Assembly (NCBI GenBank): GCA_033060915.1
Contig: CM065398.1
Span: forward strand, 1,697,001-1,761,000
Direction of reading: 5' to 3'
Length of the DNA: 64,000 nucleotides
Source: Euryodendron excelsum
Taxonomy: Eukaryota; Streptophyta; Magnoliopsida; Ericales; Pentaphylacaceae
The notes beneath the pieces were generated by a model. The model worked only from the letters and a program-made list of their open reading frames with translations. It made no database searches and was not told the origin of the DNA. Position 1 is the stretch's first letter; every line of letters begins with the position of its first letter. Shown in pieces: positions 1-12,299 of the stretch. The translations under genes were made by a program, and so were the position numbers.

Positions 1-3000
1 AACAGTCTCGGAAGTCCATCAAACTTGACACGTAGCAAGTTCTAGGTATGAGTGTCGTGTGGGAAAAAATGGCACGATTGTCGGACTCCTGGTCTAAGAG
101 TTGTGATACTTTTTTCCGTACCTTTTTTTAAAAAAAAACGTGTTTTTCAAGTAATTTTGGTATTAAAACCCCCAAACAGCCTTGGCAGTCCCACAAACTT
201 GACACATAGCAAGTTCTAGGAAAGAGTCACGTGTGGGAAGAAATGAAATGGTTTCTGGACTCCCGGTCTAAGATTTTTGATATTTTTTTTCTTTACTTTT
301 TTTTAGAAAAACGTGTTTTCAAGCCTTTTTGGTATTAAAACCCCCAAACAGCCTTGGAAGTCCCTCAAACTTGACACGTAACAAATTCTAGGCACGAGTG
401 ACGTGTGGGAATAAATGGCAAGGTTGTCGGACTCCCGGTCTAAGTGTTCTAATATTTTTTTCCTTACTTTATTTTTTAGAAAAACGTGTTTTTCGAGCCG
501 TTTTAGTAGTAAAACCCTCAAATAGCATCGGAAGTCCATCAAACTTGACACGTAACAAGTTCTAAGCATGAGTGACGTGTGAAAAGAAACGACACGGTTG
601 CCGGACTCTCGATCTAAGAGTTGTGATATTTGTTTCTTTACATTTTTTTTTGAAAAAATGTGTTTTTCAAGCCATTCCGGTACTAAAACTCCCAAACAGC
701 TTTAGAAGTCCCTCAAACTTGATACATAGCAAGTTCTAGGAATGATGATGTGTGGGAAGAAACTACACGGTTATCGGACTCCCGGTCTAAGAGTTAGGAT
801 AATTGTTTCCTTATTTGTTTTTTAACAAAAATAAGTTTTTGAAGTCGTTTTAGTACTAAAACACCCAAACAGCCTCGGAAGTCCCTCAAACTTGACACAT
901 AGCAAGGTCATGGCAAGAGTCACGTGTGGGGAGAAATGGAACAGTTGCTAGACTCCCGGTCTAAAAGTTCTGATATTTGTTTCTTTACTGTTTTTTCAGA
1001 AAAACATGTTTTTCAAGCTGTTTCAGTATTAAAAACCCCTAAACAGCCTCGAAAGTCCATCAAACTTGACATGTAGCAAGTTAGCAAGTTTTAGCACGAG
1101 TGACGTGTGGGATGAAATGACAAGATTGCTAGACTCCTAGTCTAAAAGTTGTGATATTTTTTTCCTTACTTTTTTTTTTTTTTAAAAAAACATGTTTTTC
1201 GAGCTATTTTGGTACTAAAACCCCTAAACAGCCTCAGAAGTCCGTCAAACTTGACATGTAGCAAGTTCTAGACACGAGTGACATATAGGAAGAAGCAACA
1301 CAGCTGCTGGACACTCGGTCTAAGAGTTGTGATATTTTTTTCCTTACTTTTTTTTTTTGAGGAAAACTTGTTCTCCAAGCGGTTTTGGTACTAAAATCCC
1401 CAAACAGCCTCAGAGTCCCTCAAACTTGAAACATGGAAAGTTCTAGGCATGAGTGATGTGTGAGAAGAAATGGAACGATTGCTGGTCTCCCGGTCTATGA
1501 GTTGTGATATTTTTCTCTTTAATTGTTTCTAGAAAAACGTGTTTTTCAAGCCGTTTCGGTATTAAAACCTCCCAACAGCCTCAGAAGTCCGTTAAACTTG
1601 ACATGTAGCAAGTTCTAGGCACGAGTGACATGTGGGAAGAAATGGTAAGGTTTTCAGACTCTCGGTCTAAGAGTCGTGATATTTTTTTCCTTAGTTTTTT
1701 TTTTTGTTGAGAAAAACATGTTTTTCGAACCGTTTCGGTACTAAAACCCCCAATTAGCCTCGGAAGTTCGTTAAACTTGACACGTAGCAAGTTCTAGGCA
1801 TGAGCGACGTGCAGGAAGAAACGGCGCGGTTGCCGAACTCCCGGTCTAAGAGTTGTGATATTTTTTTCTTTAGTTTTTTTTAGAAAAACGTGTTTTTCAA
1901 GTCGTTTCGGTACTAAAACCCCCAAACAGCCTCAGAAGTCCGTCAAACTTGACACGTAGTAAGTTCTAGGTATGAGTGACGTGTGAGGAGAAATGACATA
2001 GTTGCTGGACTCCCGGTCTAAGAGTTGTGCTATTTTTTCCGTTACTTTTTTTTTTAAGAAAAACTTATTTTCCAAGCAGTTTTGGTACTAAAACTCCCAA
2101 ACAACCTTGGAAGTCCCTTAAACATGAAACATAGAAAGTTCTAGGCATGAGTGACGTGTGGGAACAAACGAAACGGTTGCCGGACTCTTGGTCTAAGAGT
2201 TATGATATTTTTTTCTGTACTTTTTTTTTTAAAAACGTGTTTTTCAAGCCGTTTTGGTACTAAAACTCCCGAATAGCCTCGAAAGTCCCTCAAACTTGAC
2301 AGGTAGCAAGTTCTAGGCATTAGTGACGCATGGGAAGAAATAACATGGTTGTCGGACTCGTGGTCTGAGAGTCGTGATAATTTTTTCCTTACTTTTTTTG
2401 TTTAGAAAAACGTGTTTTTCGATCCGTTTATGTACTAAAACCCCCAAACGGCCTCGGAAGTCCGACAAACTTGACACGTAGCAAGTTCTAGGCACAAGTG
2501 ACATGTGGGAGGAAATGGCACAGTTGCCAGACTCTCGGGGTAAGAGTTGTGATTTTTTTTCCATACTTTTTTTTTTTAAGAAAAATGTGTTTTTCAAGTC
2601 GTTTTGGTACTAAAACCCCCAAACGGCCTCGGAAGTCTGTCAAACTTGACACGTAGCAAGTTCTAGACATGAGTGACGTGTGGAAGGAAATGGCACAGTT
2701 GTCGGACTCCCGGTCTAAGCATTGTGACATTTGTTTTCTTACTTTTTTTTTAGAAAAACATATTTTTCGAGCTGTTTCAGTACTAAATCCCCCAAACAGC
2801 CTCGGAAGTCCCTCAAACTTGACACATAGCGAGCTCTAGGCAAGAGTGACGTGTGGAAAGAAATAACACGGTTGGTGGACTCTCCGTCTAAGAGTTGTGA
2901 TATTTTTTTGGTTACATTTTTTTAAAAGAAACGTTTTTTTCGAGCCATTTCAGCACTAAAACCACCAAACGGCCTTGGAAGTCTATCGAATTTCACACAT

Positions 3001-3115
3001 AGCAAGGTCTAGGCACGAGTGACATATGCAAACAGACGGCATGGTTGCCAGTTCCCATTCTAAGACTTGTGACATTTTTTTCCTTACTTTTTTTCTTGAC
3101 AAAAACGTGTTTTTT
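1..3115. repeat. Tandem (satellite-like) array, ~174-bp monomer, ~18 copies
   Basis: The same block recurs with starts near 1, 173, 346, 520, 694, 866, 1041, 1226, 1401, 1572, 1751, 1923, 2098, 2272, 2446, 2620, 2795 and 2966, a period of about 174 bp. Each monomer holds the motif CAAACTTGACACGTAGCAAG, a GACGTGTGGG motif, a T tract of 7-14 bases and an imperfect palindrome around AAAAACGTGTTTTT. The array is cut by the left edge of the window. Because 174 is 58 codons, short minus-strand reading frames recur in the copies, but they are broken by stops and carry no known domain, so I do not call them genes. The array decays into T-rich sequence near 3115 and is followed within 90 bases by a CACTA transposase exon. 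Confidence 0.95.
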
Positions 3116-3201
3116 TTAGAGGATCGTGTTTATTTTTTTTACTTATGTTATATATAAGAATTTTCTTTTATTTTTTTAAGACATTGTACTCATTGTTATA
3201 G

Positions 3202-3438
3202 GAAGGAGTAATGGTTTCTTTGCTTTGTTTGGGTCTTCCAAAACTCAAATTAGCTGAAGGACTTCTTATTAGTTCGAATCCTTTGGCAGAAGTTGGTGGA
3301 GAACCATTGGGTCCAAATTTTTACAAAGTTTTTGTTCAGAATGCCTGAAAACCTAACGCTCTCTTAGAAAGATCTCTGCAACATATTAAAACTATTGGAG
3401 AATCTGTCGGTCGACATGTAGCCTGGCATTCTTGTGAC
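3202..3438 (+). pseudogene. CACTA transposase C-terminal exon (broken)
   Basis: The exon follows an acceptor (TTGTTATAG) and ends before GTAAAT. Read from the ATG at 3211 it gives a leucine-rich start, then LISSNPLAEVGGEPLGPNF and, near its end, SVGRHVAWHS. The pattern (short hydrophobic start, LGPNxYKV, then a VGxxVAW motif before the splice site) matches the C-terminal part of plant En/Spm (Ptta) transposases. An in-frame TGA at 3346-3348 interrupts it. A further short exon may begin near 3560. The main transposase body is not in the window. Confidence 0.65.
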
Positions 3439-3869
3439 GTAAATTGCATTTTTATTTCAATAACCCCATATAAATATATGCATATCTATTAATTATATTT
3501 ATTGTGTAATTTATTATTAAATCTAATATTTTTTTTTTTTTTCATGTTATTCTAAAAGAATAGGTTGATGATGCTCCTATATGGCCTTATTTTGTGATAG
3601 ACTAAAAACTCTTTTGTTGTATGGATGTTGGATTAGGGACGTTATTTTGAGACAGATTACATGTAATTTATGGGAAACATTATTTGTTTTGGATAAATGT
3701 TTAAAAGTTTATTTACTTTGTTAAGTATTTTTTAAGTATTTGAATTTGAATGAATGCCAGAATTTTGTTTATTTGGATTATGTTAAATATGTATTTGATC
3801 AAGTGTAACAAAAAATTACAAAAATTATTTGTAATTAATAAAGAGAAATGGTTCTTTTCCTCAAAAAAA

Positions 3870-4094
3870 AAATATTAGCGACGGCATCAAACCGTCGCTA
3901 AAGGTGGGAAGGCAGTCGGCTCTACAATTCAATTTTGTCCTCTTTTTGCGATGGTTTGTACTGTCGCTAATAATGCTTTTAGCCATGGAGCAAAACCGTC
4001 GCTAATAGAGGTTGCAAATGAGTATTTGCGACAGTAGAGAGACCCCTTTTGCGACGGTTTGTTGCTGTCGCAAATAGTAATTTTCCTAGTAGTG
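3870..4094. repeat. CACTA subterminal repeats and 3' terminus
   Basis: Copies of GCGACGG/CCGTCGC and the related GCGACAG recur in both orientations at about 3877, 3892, 3950, 3965, 3998, 4028, 4050 and 4067, followed by the terminus at 4081-4094. Such clusters are the transposase-binding regions of CACTA elements. The 3-bp target duplication on this side would be TTC (4095-4097). Confidence 0.8.
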
Positions 4095-4405
4095 TTCTAC
4101 TTCTATCTCCTACGTCATTGGTTTTTTTATTTATTTTATTGTTACATGTATTCCTATTTGAGTGTTTTTTTTGGGCAGTTTTTGTGAAGATTTCATAGTT
4201 GAAGAACTTATGATGCACACTCATTGTGTGTGCCACAACGTTTAGAGTATATATGTATGGAGGATATTGTCAAGCTCTCCTATTTGATTTTTTAAGTGTG
4301 AAAGGGATTGGTAGGTGCTTGTATATGTACACTTACAAATGGAGTCAGATATTGGACTGACTGTTATTAAAGGGGAAATGAATTGCCAGAGTCTAGGTAT
4401 GCTGC
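4095..4405. other. Unassigned AT-rich spacer
   Basis: No coding pattern or repeat recognised. It lies between the CACTA terminus and the next small inverted-repeat element. Confidence 0.4.
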
Positions 4406-4515
4406 ATAATCTCATTTCTCACCGCATTTTTTGATCTCTAGATGTGAGTGGCTCTCATGTGCATTTATTAATGTGAGTCCTAATCCATCGTGTATAGAGT
4501 GAGAAATGGGATTAT
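4406..4515. mobile_element. Small inverted-repeat element (MITE-like, 110 bp)
   Basis: The ends ATAATCTCATTTCTCAC (4406-4422) and GTGAGAAATGGGATTAT (4499-4515) are inverted repeats matching at 16 of 17 positions. A second, more diverged copy lies near 15257-15370. The internal ATGTGCATTTATTAATGTGA resembles the inside of that copy. No target duplication is clear, so the superfamily is not assigned. Confidence 0.6.
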
Positions 4516-4960
4516 GTATGTTATTACTCACATGGGTAATGCTATATAAATAGGAAATTCATAGAAAATTTATATACAGAATAATATAGTTGAATAAAAA
4601 CATTTCACTATAAAACAAAACAACTTTCATGATGGCTTCTAATTATAAATTACCCTTACCATATCATTTTGCGGCAAAATTCTGTAAGAATGGCATTTTT
4701 CTACTCTTGTGAGAAAGAGAGCATCAACCAATTTACAAAGGGACCATCCATTAGAATGATGCCCTATTATGCTTGGTCACTAAAACTCATAGTAAGCCAA
4801 CTGCCATGACTGACTAATGTTTCCTTTGTTAAAATTAAAATAACCACAAGTACATCTCTTTCAATATGAAAAATCAACCACCACATTAAGTGCATATTTG
4901 TTGTATGTCAAATTTCAATACATATTGTTGCCCAATTGTTATTTTGTCATGATTTTTCAT
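4516..4960. other. Unassigned AT-rich sequence
   Basis: No gene or element recognised; no long open frame. Confidence 0.4.
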
Positions 4961-5388
4961 CAAATAGTATTGTGTAAATTTGACCCAAGTCCCATGGGTG
5001 ACCCAAGCTTGGCTTGAGACCACCATTGGCCTAGCTGCCCCAAGCCTGACCTTTTATGAGTGGGCTCATGCCTTACCCCGGTAGCTCAAGCCCGGCTTGA
5101 GGCTCGCCCATAATAAAAATATATAATTAATATTTTATAAGTTTAATCATTTATATATTGTTGTATAATTTTTATAAGTTGATTAATTCTCTAACTTAGT
5201 TTAACCATTATTGATTACTAATTACTAATTAAAAGTGTATTTTTTTTTACATAAATAATAGTTTACATAGATTTACATTATTTAATACTTTATAAGTTTA
5301 ATCAGTTATATTTTTTGGTATGATTTCTATAAGTTGACTAATTCTCTAATTTAGTTTAACCTTTATTGATTACTAATTACTAACTTAT
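4961..5388. mobile_element. Left half of a GGGCTTGGGC-type non-autonomous element
   Basis: A GC-richer block (4976-5105) of CCCAAGC/GGCTTGAG motifs is followed by AT-rich sequence holding two copies of a roughly 155-bp unit ending in GATTACTAATTACTAA (near 5212-5230 and 5370-5385). A matching block of AGCCCAAGC motifs appears at 14230-14410. The two halves flank the Tat/Ogre-like solo LTR, so I infer one small element split by that insertion. The family is uncertain, possibly a hAT-type MITE. Confidence 0.4.
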
Positions 5389-7428
5389 TGTCAGCACCCC
5401 ATTTTTGCCCGCTCAATAATTTTTATTCTAATCTAATCCTCCAGTAAAACATCACAACAATACCAAGCCTTAATTGGTTTTTCAAAACTCAAGTCAAGTC
5501 AAAACAATTGCTTCGTAGCCTAGAATGCCCAACCATAGCCAAAATGACCAAAATGCCCGTAGGCACTTTAAGCAGCTTTTCGAGATTGAGTGGTTTTCGA
5601 AATCAATCGTCGACATTGTCAAAGTGACAGAAACACTCACAAACTTTTAGCGGTTCACTTTTGACGCCTGGTAGCTTACCGATGTAGAATATTTGTAATG
5701 CCCCTGAGTATCAGGTAGCGTCTCGAGATCAGGCAAACTTTAGAACCAACATCAAAACTACATACAGAATGACGAGAAAACACTAAAAAATAGGTTAACG
5801 TAGGCACCTTGTAAGTAACCTTGGGTCAAAAGATTGAAAGCTACCATTGGTCGTGGCACATGTACTGAACAATAAGATACCTTTGAAAACCAACCCATTA
5901 CAACTGTCGAAGTGACGAAAACACTCGTAAACCTAGATCAACACCAGTGCTTGCTAGCCTGATACGGTAAAAAATGACTATTCTGCCCCTAGGCAGACGA
6001 CAAGTCCTTTGAGAAAGTACCAACTCCTCAAGACGAAAAGACCACATTCAAACACTATCTCTAGACAGTTTGGCATGTTCAAGTATGCCACTAAAACCAA
6101 TCCTAGTCTCATTTCGGTCAATATTTGTCAAAATGATCATTTTACCCCTAGACACTTCGGCATGTCCTTCAAGGAAGCACCAATCCCTCGGGATGATAAG
6201 GCCACCTTCTTAGACTACCCCTAGGCAGTTCGACACGTTCAATAGTCCATTCCAAACCCATCCCGCTCTCATTTCGGTCAACCCCAGTGAAAATAACCAT
6301 TTTGCCCTTGGGCACCCAAGCACGCTCACTGGGAAGTACAAATCCCCCGAAACGGTAAGACTATACCAAACTACCCCTAGGTAGTCAAACACACCCTTGT
6401 GTATGAATATAGTTTATTTTGGTCTTATTTCGACAAGTAGTAGTCAAAATGACCATTTTGCCCCTGTCAGCCTAAACGCCTTATTAGACGACACCAGCCT
6501 CCGGGAGTCAAACTGTCATCCACCGTGACACTCCGAAGAGACTCCGAAGAAGGTCCCTATCCAATTTTGGGTGAGTTTCTTAACCCAAAGCACACTTCAA
6601 ATTATTAAAAGCTTCGCGAAGCGTGTCATAGACTCTTTGCCAAAGTTGACTTTTTCTTCACTTCCCTAACTAAAGCGTATTGTCAAACAATTGATGAAAT
6701 GCATAAATTAGGGAATTCCAAAGAGCCTGAGTGATAAGCTTACCATTGGTACACTCTGATGGTTAATAACATCACCTAAAGGTCGTGATCAAACGACTAA
6801 AAAAAGGGTACTTTTCCAACACTTAAGAAAAATAAAAGTACACCTCCTGGGTCATGTTAAAACCTGATTCCCTGATTAAAATGTAATGTCAAATGACTTG
6901 AGAAATGCGCAAATTAAGGAATTTCCTGAAACCTTTCCGTAAAACTTTTCATCGGTATGGTTCGATCAAAATGCTTACTTCTGGAAGGACACAATTGCGT
7001 GGTGTAAAAATTATTGCTTGGGGAGGCCGACGAAGTATTGCACAGATGCTCCAAAAAACTTATTTTTAGGCTCACTTCCCAAGGTGATAACGCTATCATC
7101 CGAAATCATTCGAGGCTTCCCGAGGGCATTAAGTTCAAGAGAAACTATAGGCGAACGTTGTGAACATGAACAATTTCCCCAGATCTTTCCCAGATGACAC
7201 GAATATTAAAGAAAAACTAGCATAAAATTTCTCAGTAGCGGAGTGTATGCTACATGCACCCAAAATGTGATGAGATTGAGATAAAACTTGACTTCTAGCC
7301 CAAGATAGGGTAGTACAAGGATGCCACATGGCATCCCCTAACTAGGAGGTACTTGGCGCATGTATTACATGCCTCTAGTCAAATTTTGTTTGCATGCAAC
7401 ACATGCGCCCCCCTCAAAATTTTTGGCT

Positions 7429-7436
7429 TATAAATA
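7429..7436 (+). promoter_or_regulatory. LTR TATA box
   Basis: TATAAATA lies about 2.04 kb into the LTR, just after CACATGCGCC/CATGCATG-like motifs. The equivalent site in the second LTR is at 27541-27548 on the minus strand. Conservation in position and context in two copies supports it as the LTR promoter. Confidence 0.65.
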
Positions 7437-7839
7437 TCAGGCCACCCCTAGCACAATTCAGAGATGAAAATAGTGGGTAAACCCTACCCAAATCACTCCA
7501 AGAACTCTGAAATTTCAAGAAACTCAATGTCTCTCAAAATCCACGAAGAACTCCAAGCCTCTTAAAGCTCAAGCCCTTCAACAATGGTGGATTGAAGACC
7601 TCAAGACCAAAGGTATACCCTATCTAAGCTTATGTATACCCCCACTCTATCTTCTCCCTCCTAGCTCACTTAAGCTATTCTTTATTTTAAACCCCATTTT
7701 CTACATTTTTCACTTATGTGTTTGAAACAAGTGAGCTCTATGGCCATGCTTAGAAAGCTTGTGAGAACCATAGTGATAGGGGACCTCTTATGAGCCTAAT
7801 TTAAAATACTTTCTTGAGTTTTGTAAAAAAAGAGTTTTC

Positions 7840-8400
7840 AAAGCAACCCTCCTAAAGGAGGTTTTCCAAAGTTTTGCTCTTTCGAGTTAGTGGTTGGAAT
7901 GGTCCTAATGAACCCTATACTCACTTGAGTGGTTTTGATTTCACAAAAGTGATTTTTCAAAACAACCCTCTCAAAAAGAGGTTTTCAAAGTTTTCAAAAC
8001 AACGCTCTCCAAGAGGGGTTTTCAAAGATTCACTCTTTTGAGTTTGTGATTGAAATGGTCCCAATGAAACCCTCATCTTGAGTGGTTTCCAAAAATCAAC
8101 CATATGAATCACACTCTCATTTGAGTGGTTTTTAGTTATTAAAATGGTTTTCAAAATAACCCTCTCTAGAGAGGTTTTCAAGTTTTTGCTCTCTTAAGTT
8201 TATGATTGAAATGGTCCTAAAGAAACCCTGTCTTAAAGTGGTTCCAAAGAATCAACCATAGGAATCATATGCTTACTTGAGTGATTTTTAATTAGTTAAA
8301 CTTGTTTTCTAAATTTTGCTCTCTTGAGTTTTCAATAAAATGGTTTTCAAAACTCACAACCCTCTGAAGTTGATTTTCCAAAAGAGTTTCATATAAAATT
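7840..8400 (+). repeat. Diverged internal repeats in the LTR (untranslated)
   Basis: Units containing AGGTTTTCAAAG, CTCTTTTGAGTTTGTGATTG and AATGGTCC recur at intervals of roughly 120-180 bp. The same kind of repeat, reversed, is seen at 26440-26750 and 42950-43220 in the other two LTR copies. Confidence 0.55.
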
Positions 8401-8482
8401 ATAGCTTTCTCACATGAAATGATACTTTTAAGAAGATTCCTTCAAAGTTCTTCACATGAAAACATAAAATCATAGAGGTTTT

Positions 8483-10399
8483 TGTTGACTCAAGGTTGAT
8501 CTCTATGTTGATTTTGATGATAGCAAAACCATGTGGTTGTTATCTAATGACTTTAATTAAATATGCAGATTATATTATGAGTCATTGATAACATGATTGA
8601 GTTGATTGGTTGAGTACCCAATAAAAAGATTACTTAGGTAATTATATTTTTGAAGAAACTGAATATGTTCAAGATGATTAACAAAGTAATGGAGAAAATG
8701 ATGCAAAGCTTTGGAAGTTTAACATGTAGATTTGAAGATGGATTGAAGAATTTGAAGATTAATAGAGGAATCTTATAAAGGAATTAATGGATTAATTTCA
8801 TTTCGAAGAAACTGAAGGTCTTATGAGGTTTGAAGAACTTATTCAGTGTTCAAGCATTCAAGGAAGATTGTTTGAAGAGTTTCAAGATGATTTGAAATCA
8901 ATGGTTAAAGATTGAAGTGCTAGTAGAAGTGCTAACACAACAAATGATTTCAAGCAGATTTGAACACAGAAGTGTTGACACTATGCCAATATGGTTGACA
9001 CCTTGATCATCCTTGTTGAAGACTTTTTGAAGTACTAAAAGTTATTGTCAACACCCTGCAAAGATGATTGACACATTATCAAAGATATGCAGAAGATAGT
9101 AAAAGCTATTGTTGGTACCGTGCAAATATGGTCAACACCCTTATTGAAGGCCCTTGATCCTCAAAGAAGAAACTCCACAGCTATTGTCAATGCCATACAA
9201 ATATGGTTGATACATTTTTTGAAGATCCTCAAAAAATAAAATTTCACAGTTATTGTCGACACATTACAAACATGGTCGACACCTTGCTTAAGTCCAACTT
9301 TCTCAATTTATGTGCAAAGCTCTTGTTAACACATCTCGAATATAGTTAACACCTTGAAATTTTTTTATCTTCATGATTTATGCTCAAGCTCTTGTCGACA
9401 CCTTGAAGATAGTATGCAAATAAAGGATTATAGCCTCTAGAATGGTTGACACCTTGCAAATATGGTTGACATCATCAAAAGCTGAAATAATAAGTGTTTG
9501 AAGGAAGTGGTGACACTTACATTGACACCTGAGTCGACACCTTCAACACAGTGACTAATTAAATAATATAGCCTTTGCGATTGTCAACACCTTACGAATG
9601 TGGTTGACACCTTCAATAGAAAGAATTTGAGTATGTGAAAAAAGTATTGTCACCTTGAAGAAATAATGTCGACACCTTGCCTCCAAACAATGAAATTTGG
9701 GAGCAACGATTATATTTTTTTTTAATGACATGATAAGCCAATTTCGTAACAAATGCTATCAAAACTACCTCCAACAGCTATATTTGAAGGATGACTATAT
9801 ATAGATCTCCAACTCATTTATGGGAGAGAAGAACACAAGATAAAGTGCTAAAAGTGAAGATCCATTGATTACATCTTATACTTTGTTTTTATCTTACTTG
9901 GGAGGTTTTCATTTCAGCTGAAACTTGCTTATATACACTTGTGAGAGTGTTATCTTTGTATCAAATCCTTGTATTACAATTGGATAAGGTTGTAAACCTT
10001 ATGAGTTTGAGTGTAGCTTAGGAAAAACATTTGTAAGATTGAGTAATCTTAGAAAACATCACTTGGGCTTGAGAGTTCGGGTATGACTCTTGTAAAAGAG
10101 TGAGCTGAGCTCTGAGCAACTAGTAAACTATGTAAGGGACTTTCCATAGTGGAGAATACGTTTGAGAGGATTAAGGAAGAGAGGATGTAGGCAAAGGATT
10201 GGGCTGAACCTCTGTAAATCGTTGTGTCTCTATCTCTTACTTTGTTTTTCTTCATCATCATCATCGTAATCTTCTTGCATATATTTGTCATGCATTGTGC
10301 TATTATTCCTTTGGTTTATTATTTATTAATCTATGATTATTGCTTTAAAGTTTTAAAAACTCAATTCACCCCCTCTTAAGTTGCTATGTCAGGCCAACA
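8483..10399 (+). mobile_element. Solo LTR (1917 bp) with perfect target duplication
   Basis: It runs from TGTTGACTCAAGG to GGCCAACA and is flanked by GTTTT at 8478-8482 and 10400-10404. A TATATATA box is at 9796-9803. The 3' part contains AATTCACCCCCTCTTAAG, a near-terminal motif shared with LTRs at 38268-40196, 43322-45524 and 51165-52978. Between 8980 and 9690 are many short repeats of GTTGACACCTTG/ATGGTCGACACC. No internal domain or second LTR follows, so it is a solo LTR. The lineage cannot be told from the LTR alone. Confidence 0.88.
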
Positions 10400-10533
10400 G
10401 TTTTCACATGGGTAGATTCACATTCAAAAGAGCACTATGTAAGCTATGCAGTCATTTACCATTGCTGTTTTTTATTGCATTATATGAACCATGTTTAATG
10501 CAATGAAATATATGATTTTTTTTTTAATGTAGG

Positions 10534-10878
10534 ACAGAATGTTGGAGCTTTGGTCTAAGTGCGAGTTAGAGGCCCCCATCAAGAGATTGCTTAAAAGTAC
10601 TTAGGTTCAAATCGGGCTACATATGTGGCCGTGGATTTGGTCAGAAACCTGACTCATCCTCATTAGCGCAGACCACACAAGCTCATCTAGCGGATGTTAC
10701 AAGGAAGGATGAACAAGCTAAGAGACAAAATAGTGAGATGGTTGCAGAGATGCAGGAGCTAAAGGCTAGGCAAATTGAGATGGAGACTTTATTCCGATGC
10801 ATGATGGAGCGTATGGACTCCCAAGGGTTCGCACCTACCCCTTCTCCTTCACAGCTAGTTATAAGACAGGTGTATGGA
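10534..10878 (+). pseudogene. CACTA transposase C-terminal exon (broken)
   Basis: After the acceptor AATGTAG the sequence is coding-like but shifts frame. From about 10609 one frame reads SGYICGRGFGQKPDSSS, then a glutamine/lysine/glutamate-rich stretch of about 50 residues. SGYxxGxGxGPKP followed by a coiled-coil-like tail is the usual end of plant CACTA transposases. The conserved proline of GPKP is changed here to GQKP. Upstream, the frame has a stop near 10600. The catalytic body is missing. Confidence 0.7.
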
Positions 10879-10881
10879 TTA

Positions 10882-11094
10882 GGGTCCGTTTGGTACTGGC
10901 TTTTCGACTAGCATTTTTTAAGCTTATAAGCAAAAAAGCCAGAAAAATCTAGCTTTTTTGCTTTTCTGTTTTTGTTGTTTTGCTTATCTTTAGCTAAAGT
11001 AAAGCTAAAAAAGCAAAAAAGTTAAAAAAAACTTGACTTTTTTTGTTTGTACGCTTAAAAAAAGCTTGACAAAAAAGCTGTACCAAATGGGCCC
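10882..11094. mobile_element. Tourist-like MITE (213 bp) in a transposase intron
   Basis: The ends GGGTCCGTTTGGTA and TACCAAATGGGCCC are inverted repeats, and the flanks are TTA at 10879-10881 and 11095-11097. TTA duplications with a GGGnCCGTTTGG terminus are diagnostic of Tourist/PIF-Harbinger MITEs. The interior is rich in AAAAAGC/GCTTTTTT and can fold on itself. It sits in an intron of the CACTA transposase remnant. Confidence 0.85.
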
Positions 11095-11739
11095 TTAGTC
11101 AAAGACAAAAGAGCTTTGATACTTTTTATTGTGTTGCATATTTCTATCATTAAAATTGCTTACTTACACTTGAGAATTATCCTTTTTTTTTTTTTTTTTA
11201 ATTTACAGTTAAAAGATGATGAGGCCTACCCAACTTTGCTGGAGCAGATTCTTCTCACATCAAGTTTTTGATGCCTATTTACCAAGCCAAGAGCCGACTC
11301 TTCTAGTTTCTAGTTACTATGTGGATGCTTAGTTACTATTATCTAAATTTTAAGGTTTTGTACCTTTTTTGCTTTGACTTGTGTGTCGGCAATGTGAATA
11401 TAGGGATGCTTAATTACACTATTATCTAAACTAAGGTTTTGTACCTGTTTTGCTTTAACTGGGGTGTCAGCAAGTGAATGTGTGGATGCTTAATTACACT
11501 ATTCTCTAAGGTACGTGTTTTTTTTTTTGGGCTAAGCTTCTGTGTTGATTGTTTACTATTATTGTTTTCTTTTTTTCTTTTTTGGGATTTAATGAAATAT
11601 GAGATTCTATCTTAATTGTTACTACTACGAGTAGCATGATATTCAGAAGCATAGCCGGTTATAACTACAGAGAAATGGCAAGAAGCAGTTTGAATGTGAT
11701 TATTTTAGAACCAAAAGTAGTCATTGTTGCCTCGTCAAG

Positions 11740-12264
11740 AACTTGCCACTAATTGTATTATTCTCAGTGGCAATTAAAATGTTGTCACTAAAGGCTTAAC
11801 CTTTGGTGACAATTTTTTTTTACATGCAAAATATGTTGTCACTAACATGTTTCCAATGGTGACAACTCCAATTATCACTAAAGTCTTACCTCTAGTGACA
11901 TTGTTGACCTTTTTAGAGGTGAATTTTATCATCACTAAAGTGATTCTATTTGTGGCATTTATTTGTTTTGTCACTATATGTTTGACCTTTAGTGACGATT
12001 TTGAATTATTAGTGGCATTTGATTTAATTTTTAGAGGCAATATATATCGCCACTAATGTGTTTTCATTTGGGACAAGTTTTAGCTTGTCAATAAAAGGTT
12101 GACCGTTAATGACAAGACCACTATTTCGTCACAAATACTTATAGTGGTGGAGTTTTAGTGACAACTTTGTGGCAGTTTTTTGTTGCCACTAATTCCTTTA
12201 GTGACGATTTTGATTCCTTTAGTGACAATTTTTGTTGCCACTAAATGACAGATTTCTTGTAGTG
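11740..12264. repeat. CACTA subterminal repeats (AGTGACAA/TTGTCACTA)
   Basis: More than fifteen copies of TTAGTGACAA, TGTCACTAA and close variants occur in both orientations up to the terminus. This is the transposase-binding region of the element. Short open frames here come from the repeats and are not genes. Confidence 0.8.
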
Positions 12265-12299
12265 TTTCCAAATTTTCCAAAACGACCTTTCAAAACCAC

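Larger units (their letters stand above)
3116..4094 (+). mobile_element. 3' end of a CACTA (En/Spm-type) DNA transposon
   Basis: The element contains a transposase C-terminal exon, then AT-rich sequence, a block of subterminal repeats, and ends in the inverted form of a CACTACTAGGAAAA terminus at 4081-4094. CACTA elements start with CACTA and have many short subterminal repeats in both orientations, as seen here. The left terminus is not in view. The 174-bp array lies directly upstream of an intron acceptor at 3200-3201, so the array may sit in an intron of this element. The left limit given is only where the array ends. Confidence 0.8.
10405..12264 (+). mobile_element. CACTA transposon, 3' portion
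   Basis: The right end is the inverted form of CACTACAAGAAATCTGTC at 12247-12264, the canonical CACTA terminus, and the LTR sequence resumes after it. A transposase exon lies at 10534-10878 and a final exon begins near 11210 after a T-rich acceptor. I do not see the 5' terminus. Some sequence to the left of the solo LTR (about 8400-8482) may belong to this element, because TTCACATG-like sequence is found on both sides. Confidence 0.75.

Noticed and set aside
303..2730. Minus-strand open frames across the 174-bp array (60-130 codons)
   Set aside because: They recur because the period is a multiple of three, carry frequent stops between units and match no family.
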